Source of the DNA: Shinella zoogloeoides
GTDB taxonomy: Bacteria > Pseudomonadota > Alphaproteobacteria > Rhizobiales > Rhizobiaceae
Direction of reading: 5' to 3'
Assembly: GCF_030733845.1 (NCBI RefSeq)
Contig: NZ_CP132311.1
Coordinates: 2,669,501-2,733,500 of the forward strand
DNA length: 64,000 bases
Under the pieces are notes generated by a model. It ran no database searches. It was not told the DNA's origin and saw nothing but the letters and a program-made list of their open reading frames with translations. This document shows positions 18,386 through 26,773 of the stretch, in pieces (positions within the stretch are counted from its first letter, which is position 1; every line of letters begins with the position of its first letter). The position numbers and the translations under genes are program-made.

Positions 18386-19708
18386 CTACCATCGCCGGCC
18401 GGGCGGGGTCGAGATCGTCACCAGCAGGCTTTCCGCCCGGGTAAGGTTCTGCTCCACGACGCCCCTTATATCGCGCGCGACGGTTTGCTGCGCCGCCGTG
18501 CGGGCAATGCCCCGCGGCCATTCGCCCTTCAGGTCTTCGGCCAGTTTCTCCACATCGCCAGCCGACAGCGGCGGCGTGCCCAGCAGCCTGCGCACGCTCG
18601 CCAGCGTGCTTTGCCGCGCGGCATCGCCCTGCGCCTGCCCTTCGAATTCCCGCAGCCGCGCCCACAGACGGGCGAGCATCGCCCGTCGACGAACGATGTA
18701 ATCATCGAAGATCAGGTTGACGATGCCGTAGCGCTCGGCCGAAAGGCGCGCATCGAACCCATTGGCGGCAAGCAGGCCGCCCGTGCTTTCGGGCGGCAGC
18801 AGGCCGGCATTCAGCTCCGCACGCACCGGAATGCGCCCGATGGCCGGTCGCAGCAGGATACCCTGCCCTTCCGCGGAAAACAGGAAATCAACGAAGCGCT
18901 CGGCCGCCTCTCCATTGCGCGCCCGCGAGAGAATGGCGATGTTGGCCGGCACGTAGATCGGGTCCGGCGTCAGCGCGAATACGTTCTCGCCACCCGCGAC
19001 ATCCGGCGCCTTCGCCAGGAAATCGATGGTGACGCCGATGCCGAAGCGGCGTTGTGCCACGCCCGAGGCGACGCCGAAGCTGCGCGCCGTGACGGTCGAG
19101 AGATTGCCGCCGATCTCCGACAGCAGCGCCCATCCCCGCTCCCAGCCATAGGCCTGCAGCAGGGCTTCCACGATGAGATGCGTCGTGCCGGAACGGGAGG
19201 GCGAAGTGATGCCGATATGGCCGGCATAGGCGGGTTTCAGCAGATCCTGCCAGTTCTGCGGCACCGGCAGGCCATATTGCGCGAGATAGGCCGAATTGTA
19301 GACGAGCCCGTAACCCGACAGCGCAAAACCGAGATAGAAGCCATCGGGATCGTTGACCGGATAACCGAGAATGCGTTCCGGCGCGCCGGTCTGGCGCGGG
19401 CGGATCGCCCTCAGGGCCCCCTTGCGCTTCAGAAGCTCAAAGGCATCCGTCGCCGAAGCCCAAAAGATATCCGCCGCGACCTCGGGCTTCTCAAGGATGA
19501 AGCGGCTCGCGCTGCCCGTGTTGCGCTGAACGACCGTGACACGCACATCCGGATTGCGCGCCTCGAAGGCCCGCTGGAACGGTTCGTAGAAGGACGGCGG
19601 ATAGGACGTGATGATCGACAAATCCGCCGCTCTTGCGCCGAATGCGCAATCTAGAAACATGGCGAGCGGCAAAAGCCAATACAGGCCATGATGACCGTGC
19701 CATTTCAA
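18386..19708 (-). CDS. periplasmic solute-sensing protein (PgtC-like)
   Basis: 440 residues if the TTG at 19708 is the start, which has AGAGGA 10 bp upstream and gives a clean signal peptide ending FGARA; longer ATG starts up to 19822 would leave an odd extension. The fold is that of a cluster-D binding protein, paralogous to the transporter's own binding protein (shared SPSRSGTTHL loop and GYPVNDP.GFYLGFA.SGYG region). Gene order binding protein - kinase - sigma-54 regulator is that of pgtC-pgtB-pgtA, where PgtC signals ligand to the kinase PgtB. It is therefore probably a signal receptor rather than a transport subunit. Confidence 0.8.
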   Translation of the reverse strand: MKWHGHHGLYWLLPLAMFLDCAFGARAADLSIITSYPPSFYEPFQRAFEARNPDVRVTVVQRNTGSASRFILEKPEVAADIFWASATDAFELLKRKGALRAIRPRQTGAPERILGYPVNDPDGFYLGFALSGYGLVYNSAYLAQYGLPVPQNWQDLLKPAYAGHIGITSPSRSGTTHLIVEALLQAYGWERGWALLSEIGGNLSTVTARSFGVASGVAQRRFGIGVTIDFLAKAPDVAGGENVFALTPDPIYVPANIAILSRARNGEAAERFVDFLFSAEGQGILLRPAIGRIPVRAELNAGLLPPESTGGLLAANGFDARLSAERYGIVNLIFDDYIVRRRAMLARLWARLREFEGQAQGDAARQSTLASVRRLLGTPPLSAGDVEKLAEDLKGEWPRGIARTAAQQTVARDIRGVVEQNLTRAESLLVTISTPPGRRW

Positions 19709-19898
19709 TGCTAATTGTCCTCTGTGGTGGAACGTCTTACTGCCTAACTGGCGGCCGAAAGAAGTTTGTCTGCCTTCGGATCGGATGTCCATCGCATCCC
19801 AGACCGGTACAGCTGGTTTCAAGTGGGTCAGGCGCGACGACGAACTCCTTCTCGATCATTGTTACATAATTCGAGATATTGAACTACGTGATGTAGCC

Positions 19899-19938
19899 GC
19901 AAAGTTAGAATGTCCTGTTTCTGCAAAGTTAGAATGTC
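19899..19938. repeat. direct repeats at the end of a decayed ISNCY element
   Basis: GCAAAGTTAGAATGTC occurs twice, at 19899-19914 and 19923-19938, 24 bp apart. They immediately precede transposase remnants, as expected of internal repeats at an IS terminus. Confidence 0.6.
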
Positions 19939-19976
19939 GCACTCCCCGGTCTGAATGAGACCTGGGAGATTGCAGA

Positions 19977-20650
19977 TGGGACTGATTGCGACCTGCAGCG
20001 CATCGAGATTTTGTCGAAGGTGGTCGCCGGCCGGATGAGCATCGTGTTAGCGGCGCATGTTCTGGATCTGAGCACGCGCCAGGTCCGTCGGCTTCTGCAG
20101 CGAATGCGCACGGACGGCGCAGCTTCGATCCGGCACAATGCAATCGGCCGTCTGCGGTATGGACGACGGCAACGCTTTCCTGCCTCAATTCATGGAGCGC
20201 TATAACCGCCAGTTTGCCATTGCCCCTGCCCGACCTGACGACTTGCACCGGCGGTTGAATCTTGCCCCCGATCGGCTGTGCGACGTCCTGTGCAAAACGT
20301 GAGCAGCGTTATGTCGGTGCCCAGTTGACGTTTTCGTTCGAGCGCCAGCGGATCATGCTCGAGGAGAACGAGGTGACGCGTGGACTGGTTGGGCGCTATG
20401 TCGAATCTTCGACAAGGACCAGCAGGTGACGCATGCGGCGATCACCGAGGACAAACGGCTTTCCGATGTGCTGGCCTGCCTCGACGTGCGCCAGGACGAG
20501 CGGCCGATACTGAAGGTAACGACCCACAGCGAGAAGATTGGCTACACGCCGCGCGGTCGCAAGCCGGGCAAGCGAACGGATTACATGAACCATCCGGCAG
20601 TGATTGCGCGGCGTACGACGGCGCTGTCGAAGCTTGATGTTGCCGACTAG
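19977..20650 (+). pseudogene. ISNCY-family transposase remnant
   Basis: Coding fragments in different frames are colinear with ISNCY (IS1202-like) transposases: an N-terminal piece with a helix-turn-helix (MSIVLAAHVLDLSTRQVRRL, 20032 on), a middle piece (DAFLPQFMERYNRQFAIAP, near 20170), and a C-terminal piece from about 20320 to a stop at 20650 (FDKDQQVTHAAI, RLSDVLACL). Frameshifts and a large internal deletion separate them. The element is dead and short of its normal length of about 450 codons. Confidence 0.7.
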
Positions 20651-20976
20651 CGCATCGATAAATCGTCTCAAAGCTCACATGAGGATTTCGCCGTCAAGAT
20701 CAATCATCGTTTCATAGCGTGCCCCTTCGATTTCGCATCGAACCCATGGTCTGAGCCACCTTGCTTGACGCGGCACGTTTCCGTCACCGGTTCAAACTCA
20801 CATACGGTCGCCGTTTTGTCCGGCAGCACCATTATCCCGCTTGCGTAGCGGCAAGGCTCAGGAGAACGGGACCAATCTAAAGCGCGGCATTTGAAGCCCG
20901 ACTTTGAGGCGGTTCGCTCACCTGGATCCGCCAGGAGTGATCAGTCCTGGAAGATTCGTGTGTTCGGCAATTTTCG
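20651..20976. other. non-coding DNA between IS elements
   Basis: No convincing gene. It should include the right end of the ISNCY remnant and the 3' end of the IS110 element. IS110 elements lack clear terminal repeats, so the boundary cannot be set by eye. Confidence 0.4.
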
Positions 20977-22143
20977 TCAGGCGGTCTTCATGACAGCCCC
21001 CTCGATGACAACACCCGCAGTGACAAACTTCCACAGCGCGATAAGGAGTTTGCGCGCCAGGGCAACTATCGCGGCTTTCCTTAAGCGTCCACCATTCGAC
21101 TGAACCCGATCCACAAACCAACGGCTGAGCGCTGATGCTGGCTGATTGCGTAGCCACAACCAAGACAGTTGAATCATCGTGGTGCGCAGCCGAGGGTTTC
21201 CTGCCTTTGAGACACCCTGTTCGTGGTCGATGGTCCCGCTCATCCATGGAGTTGGTGTCAAACCTGCATAGGCGGCAATCTGCCGCCTATTATCAAAATG
21301 CCGGGACAGGGCTTCGGTCCAAAGAACAGCGGCAAATTCAGCGCCAACACCCTTCAAGGACAGCAGCATCGCTGCGGGCGAGGTTGCCTCAACCGCTGGC
21401 TGCTCGTCCATCGATAGGAGAGAATTACGCTCGCTCTCCACTGCAGCGATCTGTTCTAGCAGCAACTCGAGACGGTCGAGTTCGCGATTGATTTGAGCCC
21501 TCAGGTGTTTCGGTAACTCGCGCCCATCTCCGGTCTGGAGCTCCTCCAGCCGCTGACGGCGATCTTTACGGAGCGGTTGATAGCCGCTGACGCCTTGAGC
21601 AAAGAGTAGCCCCTTCACGCGATTGACATGCCTGACCCGCTCAGCAATCAAAACTTTGCGTTCCCGGCAAATCCGGCGCCGATCTTCGTCCTTCGGATCT
21701 GGCGCTCTAACCATCGCACATACGCGTGGCTCGCCGCGCTTGAACGCGAGCAATGTGCGCGTCAGAGCCTCTCCATCGATCTTGTCGGTCTTGGCACGCC
21801 GACGTCGACGGGAAGTCGCGATCGAAGCTGCGTCGACGACGTAACTCTCGATGCCGTGAGCCTCCAGCACGCGGTGTATCCAGAAGCCGTCCAATCCTGC
21901 CTCTTGGATCGTCACGATGGGAAATAACTTCCCTGTTCTCAGCCGGGCCTTCAGTTGTAGCTGCTCAAATCGATCCAGCAGCTCGGCTACATTGCCACCG
22001 GCCACTACATGCTTCGACATCTTCTCGCCGTTGCCTGGCGACAACGAAGTGATCAACCAGGTTGATCGGCTCAATTCCAATGACACAAAAATTGCGCCAA
22101 GATCAGTGCGGACAGCGGTCGGATGAATGGATGCAGGTTCCAT
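20977..22143 (-). CDS. IS110-family transposase
   Basis: 388 residues, full length for the family. The N-terminal RuvC-like domain shows the acidic positions in FVSLELSRSTW, IQEAGLDGFW and AKTDKIDGEAL. The C-terminal Transposase_20 domain contains LLSLKGVGAEFAAVLWTEAL and the serine-bearing YAGLTPTPWMSGT. IS110 enzymes move a circular DNA intermediate guided by a non-coding bridge RNA. No frameshift is apparent, so it may be active. Its 5' flank contains a strong hairpin at 22252-22297. Confidence 0.9.
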   Translation of the reverse strand: MEPASIHPTAVRTDLGAIFVSLELSRSTWLITSLSPGNGEKMSKHVVAGGNVAELLDRFEQLQLKARLRTGKLFPIVTIQEAGLDGFWIHRVLEAHGIESYVVDAASIATSRRRRRAKTDKIDGEALTRTLLAFKRGEPRVCAMVRAPDPKDEDRRRICRERKVLIAERVRHVNRVKGLLFAQGVSGYQPLRKDRRQRLEELQTGDGRELPKHLRAQINRELDRLELLLEQIAAVESERNSLLSMDEQPAVEATSPAAMLLSLKGVGAEFAAVLWTEALSRHFDNRRQIAAYAGLTPTPWMSGTIDHEQGVSKAGNPRLRTTMIQLSWLWLRNQPASALSRWFVDRVQSNGGRLRKAAIVALARKLLIALWKFVTAGVVIEGAVMKTA

Positions 22144-22251
22144 AAACTGCTCCTCCTGAGCGAGTGTTTTGATGCAACCTCACTCTGCCAGAGCGGCGGC
22201 CGCTGTTCACTCCTCATGGGATCTAAAGCCGAAGGGGCGTGCTTACCACCC

Positions 22252-22297
22252 GCCCCGATCTGATCTTGCAACCCGGCCCAGCCGGTCAGATCGGGGC
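22252..22297 (-). ncRNA. structured leader of the IS110 element, candidate bridge RNA segment
   Basis: GCCCCGATCTGA and TCAGATCGGGGC pair perfectly over 12 bp around a 22-nt loop that itself contains CCGG/CCGG. It lies 109-154 bp upstream of the transposase start. In IS110-group elements the bridge RNA is expressed from the non-coding region upstream of the transposase. The link is inference; the hairpin itself is plain in the sequence. Confidence 0.4.
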
Positions 22298-22341
22298 TGA
22301 TTGGCAGGCCGTGTGGCGACCAAAGGACATTTCTAGTGTAG

Positions 22342-22433
22342 ATTCCGATGATTCACCGGACGGCATTCCGATCAAAAACCGGACACGATTCCGAGAATTA
22401 ACCGGACGCGATTCCGATTTGATACCGGACAGT
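22342..22433. repeat. four tandem 23-bp repeats, orphan IS21-type terminus
   Basis: The unit is ATTCCGA-N7-CCGGAC-N3, repeated four times without a gap; the 7-nt spacers differ while both blocks are invariant. Multiple short repeats at the ends are typical of IS21-family elements, but the unit does not match the ends of the IS21 element that follows. It is probably the surviving end of a different element. Confidence 0.65.
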
Positions 22434-22569
22434 TTTTCAACGTAAGCTGAGAGCGGCGGTGCAAAAGTCGGCCACGGTAGCGGCGGCATAATGCTGCTGC
22501 GGGCGGAGTAAAATCCGGCCACCTATCTTCCTTCTGCAATGATCGCAGGAGGGACAGGGGATCTACACC

Positions 22570-24066
22570 GTGGAACTATATCTGAAGGTTCGTCTGGCTG
22601 TTTCGGAAGGGATGACGCAGCGTCAGGCGGCGAAGCATTTCAACATATCGCGCGACAGCGTGGCGAAGATGGTGTCGTATTCGACGCCACCCGGTTACCA
22701 GCGGCGATCACCGATCCGGCGTCCGAAGCTGGATGCGTTTGTTTCGACGATCGAGCATTGGCTCGACGAGGACCTGAAGGTGCCGCGCAAGCAGCGGCAT
22801 ACGGCCAGGCGGGTATTTGACCGCCTGCGCGACGAGTGCGGGTTCACCGGCGGCTACACGATCATCAAGGACTACATGCGCGAGCGGGATCAGCGCCGGC
22901 AGGAAGTGTTCGTGCCACTTGCCCATCCGCCGGGCCACGCGCAGGCCGATTTCGGCGAGGCGATGGTGGTGATCGGCGGTGTGGAACAGAAGGCCCGCTT
23001 CTTCGTGCTGGATCTTCCGCATAGTGATGGCTGCTATGTTCGGGCCTATCCGGCGGCGGTGGCCGAGGCCTGGGTGGACGGTCACATCCATGGATTTGCC
23101 TTCTTCGGGGGCGTGCCGCAGTCGATCGTCTACGACAACGACCGTTGCCTGGTCGCAAAGATCCTGCCCGACGGTACACGCAAGCGGGCGGTGTTGTTCA
23201 GCGGCTTCCTGTCCCACTACCTGATCCGGGATCGCTATGGGCGGCCGGGAAAGGGCAATGACAAAGGGAATGTCGAGGGCCTTGTGGGCTACGCCCGGCG
23301 CAACTTCATGGTGCCGATCCCGCAGTTTGCGACATGGGATGCGTTCAACGCCTTTCTGGAGGAGCAGTGCCGCAAACGCCAGCGCGACAGGCTGCGCGGC
23401 GAGAGCGAGACGATCGGCGAGCGCCTGCAGCGGGATCTGGCGGCCATGCGTCCATTGCCGACATCACCCTTCGATGCCTGCGATCAGGCCAGCACCAGCG
23501 TAACGGCCCAGTCCCTGGTGCGCTACAAGACCAACGACTATTCCGTGCCGGTCGCCTACGGTCATCAGGACGTCTGGGTGCGGGGCTATGTCGACGAGGT
23601 GGTGATCGGCTGCCGTGGCGAGATCATTGCTCGCCATCCGCGGTGCTGGGATCGGGAAGACGTCGTCTTCGACCCTATCCACTACCTGCCGCTGATCGAG
23701 CAGAAGATCAATTCCCTGGATCAGGCCGCCCCTCTGCAAGGCTGGGACCTGCCGGAAGAGTTCGCTACGCTGCGCCGGCTGATGGAAGGCCGCATGGCCA
23801 AGCATGGTCGGCGGGAATACGTTCAGGTTCTGCGCCTGCTGGAGAGCTTCGAGCTCGCCGACCTGCATGCGGCGGTGAAGCAGGCAATCCAGCTCGGCGC
23901 AATCGGATTCGATGCGGTCAAGCATCTGATCCTGTGCCGGGTCGAGCGACGGCCACCTCGACTGGACCTGGCGATCTATCCCTACCTGCCGAGGGCGACG
24001 GTCGAGAAGACCTCGGCGAAAGCCTACATGCGGCTTTTGTCGTCTGATGCGGGAGAAGCGGCATGA
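22570..24066 (+). CDS. istA: IS21-family transposase IstA
   Basis: 498 residues starting at GTG. An N-terminal helix-turn-helix (MTQRQAAKHFNISRDSVAKM) is followed by the DDE integrase core: D in HAQADFGEAMV, D in SIVYDNDR and E in DKGNVEGLVGYARR. IstA catalyses strand transfer and needs IstB. The stop overlaps the istB start (ATGA). The gene appears intact. Confidence 0.92.
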   Translation: MELYLKVRLAVSEGMTQRQAAKHFNISRDSVAKMVSYSTPPGYQRRSPIRRPKLDAFVSTIEHWLDEDLKVPRKQRHTARRVFDRLRDECGFTGGYTIIKDYMRERDQRRQEVFVPLAHPPGHAQADFGEAMVVIGGVEQKARFFVLDLPHSDGCYVRAYPAAVAEAWVDGHIHGFAFFGGVPQSIVYDNDRCLVAKILPDGTRKRAVLFSGFLSHYLIRDRYGRPGKGNDKGNVEGLVGYARRNFMVPIPQFATWDAFNAFLEEQCRKRQRDRLRGESETIGERLQRDLAAMRPLPTSPFDACDQASTSVTAQSLVRYKTNDYSVPVAYGHQDVWVRGYVDEVVIGCRGEIIARHPRCWDREDVVFDPIHYLPLIEQKINSLDQAAPLQGWDLPEEFATLRRLMEGRMAKHGRREYVQVLRLLESFELADLHAAVKQAIQLGAIGFDAVKHLILCRVERRPPRLDLAIYPYLPRATVEKTSAKAYMRLLSSDAGEAA

Positions 24067-24821
24067 GCACCGAAGCACCCGAGATACTGCTTGCCCACTA
24101 TCTCAAGACCCTGAAGCTGCCGACCTTCCAGCGCGAGTATCAGAAGCTGGCCCGGTTATGCGCCACCGAGGGCGTCGACCACATCGACTACCTGTTCCGG
24201 CTTGCCGAACGGGAGATGATCGAACGCGATCGCCGCAAGGTCGAACGCCGGATCAAGGCGGCCAAATTCCCTGTCGTCAAAAGCCTCGACAGCTTCGACT
24301 TCACAGCCATCCCCAAGCTGAACAAGATGCAAGTGCTGGAGCTGGCACGTTGCGAGTGGATCGACCGCCGCGAGAACGTGATCGCTCTCGGCCCCAGCGG
24401 CACGGGCAAGACGCATGTCGCACTCGGCCTCGGACTGGCGGCCTGCCAGAAGGGGCTGTCCGTCGGCTTCACCACGGCCGCCGCCCTGGTCAGTGAGATG
24501 ATGGAGGCGCGTGACGAGCGGCGTCTGCTCCGTTTCCAAAAGCAGATGGCAGCCTACAAGCTGCTGATCATCGATGAGCTGGGCTTCGTGCCGCTGTCCA
24601 AGACCGGCGCGGAATTGTTGTTCGAGTTGATCTCCCAGCGTTACGAGCGCGGTGCGACCATGATCACCAGCAATCTGCCTTTCGACGAATGGACGGAAAC
24701 CCTGGGGTCCGAGCGTCTGACCGGCGCCCTGCTCGATCGCATCACCCACCACGTCAACATCCTCGAGATGAACGGCGACAGCTACCGTCTCGCCCAAAGC
24801 CGCGCCCGAAAGGCCGGCTGA
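24063..24821 (+). CDS. istB: IS21-family helper ATPase IstB
   Basis: 252 residues, AAA+ ATPase related to DnaC. Walker A is LGPSGTGKTHVALGLG, Walker B LLIIDELGFVPL, with sensor SNLPFDEW. It selects target DNA and stimulates IstA. It is translationally coupled to istA by a 4-bp overlap and appears intact. Confidence 0.93.
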   Translation: MSTEAPEILLAHYLKTLKLPTFQREYQKLARLCATEGVDHIDYLFRLAEREMIERDRRKVERRIKAAKFPVVKSLDSFDFTAIPKLNKMQVLELARCEWIDRRENVIALGPSGTGKTHVALGLGLAACQKGLSVGFTTAAALVSEMMEARDERRLLRFQKQMAAYKLLIIDELGFVPLSKTGAELLFELISQRYERGATMITSNLPFDEWTETLGSERLTGALLDRITHHVNILEMNGDSYRLAQSRARKAG

Positions 24822-24953
24822 CGCCTTCTCTGAAAATCGCCGCGCGCGCCTGAGACCCCCGCTCGGGCTACGCCCTCCCGGCGGTCTCAGGCGCGCGCCA
24901 AGGTGGCCGACTTTTGCTCCGCCCCGTGGCCGGTTTTTACTCCGCCGTTGACA

Positions 24954-25133
24954 TTGTACAGCTGGAAAGATCAGCTACTCGGTCACGAGGCTCCCTCATC
25001 CATGAAACGCCGCAAATCCAACCCCAAGCTGCCTGAACGTGAAGAGCTCGAGCGGCAGCTTGAAGCCCTCCAGCGTGATGTCCGCCAGTTACAACTCGAG
25101 CATGATCTCCGAAGAAGGCCAACGAACTCCTAA
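24954..25133 (+). pseudogene. IS3-family OrfA fragment, 5'-truncated
   Basis: The visible part reads SMKRRKSNPKLPEREELERQ followed by a leucine-zipper-like stretch, then a premature stop at 25131-25133. The beginning is cut off by the right end of the IS21 element. The frame carrying the expected continuation (KANELLKKDLG) is offset by one base; CTCCGAAG instead of an expected CTCCTGAAG suggests a one-base deletion, though programmed -1 slippage cannot be excluded. Confidence 0.6.
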
Positions 25134-25216
25134 AAAAAGACCTGGGCGTCGATCTGCAGATCCTGAGAAATCGGGAGAAGACCCAGCTGATTGACGCCCT
25201 TAAGGAAGTTTATCGC

Positions 25217-26041
25217 TTGCCAGAGCTGCTTGCCCAGCTTCGGATTGCCCGCAGCTCCTACTTCTACCATCGCGCCCGCATGTGCCTGGCAGACAAGTAT
25301 GCCGCCGTCCGCCATAGCCTAGCTGAGATCTTTGAAACGAACCGTCGTTGCTACGGTTATCGACGACTGCAGGCGTCGCTGGCCAGACAAAGCGTGGTAA
25401 TCTCGGAAAAGGTTGTCCAGCGATTGATGAAGCAGGAGCAACTGGTCGTTGCCAGGCCGCGTCGACGGCGGTTTGGATCCTATCTGGGAGAGATCAGTCC
25501 AGCGCCCGAGAACCTGATCAATCGCGACTTCCATGCAGAAGCGCCGAACGTGAAATGGCTGACAGACATCACCGAGTTCCAGATCCCAGCAGGTAAGGTG
25601 TACCTTTCGCCCATCATCGACTGCTTTGACGGCATGGTCATCAGCTGGTCCATCGGAACCCAACCGGATGCAGGTCTCGTCAACACCATGCTGGATGCAG
25701 CCATCGGAACCGTCGCCAACAGCGAGGAACGGCCAATCATCCATTCTGATCGCGGAGCCCATTATCGATGGCCCGGCTGGTTAACCCGTATCAGCGAAGC
25801 AAGACTGGTTCGCTCGATGTCTCGAAAGGGTTGCTCGCAAGACAACGCCGCGTGCGAAGGGTTCTTCGGTCGGTTGAAAACCGAGCTCTTCTATCCACGA
25901 GACTGGAAGGTCATCACGATCGAGCAGTTCGTGGCAGAGGTGGACGCCTACATCCGATGGTACAATGAAACGCGCATCAAAATATCACTGGGATCACTCA
26001 GCCCGGTCGAATATCGTAAGAGCCTCGGCCTGAGCATTTAA
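25217..26041 (+). CDS. IS3-family transposase OrfB
   Basis: 274 residues from a TTG; the same frame is open further upstream, into the OrfA region. The HTH_21 region includes CYGYRRLQASL. The DDE core has D in WLTDITEF, D in IIHSDRGAHY and E in NAACEGFFGRLKTE, with K two residues after R. The catalytic domain is complete, but because OrfA is truncated the element is probably immobile. Confidence 0.85.
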   Translation: MPELLAQLRIARSSYFYHRARMCLADKYAAVRHSLAEIFETNRRCYGYRRLQASLARQSVVISEKVVQRLMKQEQLVVARPRRRRFGSYLGEISPAPENLINRDFHAEAPNVKWLTDITEFQIPAGKVYLSPIIDCFDGMVISWSIGTQPDAGLVNTMLDAAIGTVANSEERPIIHSDRGAHYRWPGWLTRISEARLVRSMSRKGCSQDNAACEGFFGRLKTELFYPRDWKVITIEQFVAEVDAYIRWYNETRIKISLGSLSPVEYRKSLGLSI

Positions 26042-26249
26042 AACAGTCCAACTTTTTATCCGCACCCCCTTCCCCGCAATCCCGGGTCAGTTCTCAGTGC
26101 AAATCAACAGCGATGTACAACGGGGCGAGGGATATTCAGCTTTGGGAGACCGGCTGCGCACTGCATCGTTCTACCGGAGGGAAAAGCGGAATGCGCGCCA
26201 CATTTTCTGAACCTTTTCGCGGGAGAGAGCGCCGCCCTTTTCGCAAAGC

Positions 26250-26612
26250 CTAGTCCACCATCTCTCGCATCGCCGATGCCACGGCCCGTCCTGCATAAGG
26301 CTTGGTGAAGAAACGGCTATCGTCGGGAAGATCCTCGATCGCAATTTCCCGAAGCCCGGACGTCACGATGATCTTTATGGGTGGCCATCGATCGCGAACC
26401 GCGGCGGCGAGTTTTAATCCATCCATGCCGCCCGGCATATCTATATCGGTGAACATCACCTGAATGTCAGAACGTATCGCAAGGATAGCAAAGGCCTCGC
26501 TCGCGTTGCCAGCCTCCATGACCACGAAGCCGAGGTCTTCCAACTGATCGACGATGTCCATGCGGATGAGAGGCTCGTCTTCGACGACGAGAACGGTTAT
26601 GACCTGTGGCAA
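26250..26612 (-). CDS. single-domain response regulator (receiver only)
   Basis: 120 residues, CheY-like. Acidic pair E/D is in VLVVEDEPLIRMD, the phospho-acceptor Asp in MFTDIDMPGGMDG, switch Ser in IIVTSG, and Lys in RFFTKPY. No output domain. It is divergent from, and 161 bp away from, the RsbQ-like hydrolase / PAS kinase pair, and may be that kinase's phosphorylation partner. Single-domain regulators of this FixJ-receiver style are frequent in rhizobia. Confidence 0.88.
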   Translation of the reverse strand: MPQVITVLVVEDEPLIRMDIVDQLEDLGFVVMEAGNASEAFAILAIRSDIQVMFTDIDMPGGMDGLKLAAAVRDRWPPIKIIVTSGLREIAIEDLPDDSRFFTKPYAGRAVASAMREMVD

Positions 26613-26773
26613 GATGAAATCCGATACGCGCTATGGTCTGCGCCCAGACCCGTAATACGAAACCGCCTCGAACGGCAAACGTTCCGGCGTTCGCCGTCAA
26701 ATCTCGAACATGACGCCGTTCTGTTGCTAAGTCGCGGTAAACTAATCAGAATGCGTGCGCCAGGGGAGCATCG

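Larger units (their letters stand above)
22434..24953 (+). mobile_element. IS21-family insertion sequence
   Basis: Two genes, istA and istB, are flanked by degenerate repeats. On the left are GTGCAAAAGTCGGCCACG (22461 on) and GGCGGAGTAAAATCCGGCCA (about 22502 on). On the right, in inverted orientation, are GTGGCCGACTTTTGCTCCGC (24903 on) and GTGGCCGGTTTTTACTCCGC (about 24926 on). The right end, read inward, begins TGTCAACGGCGGAG at 24953. The outer left end is less clear, so the left coordinate is approximate. Confidence 0.75.
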
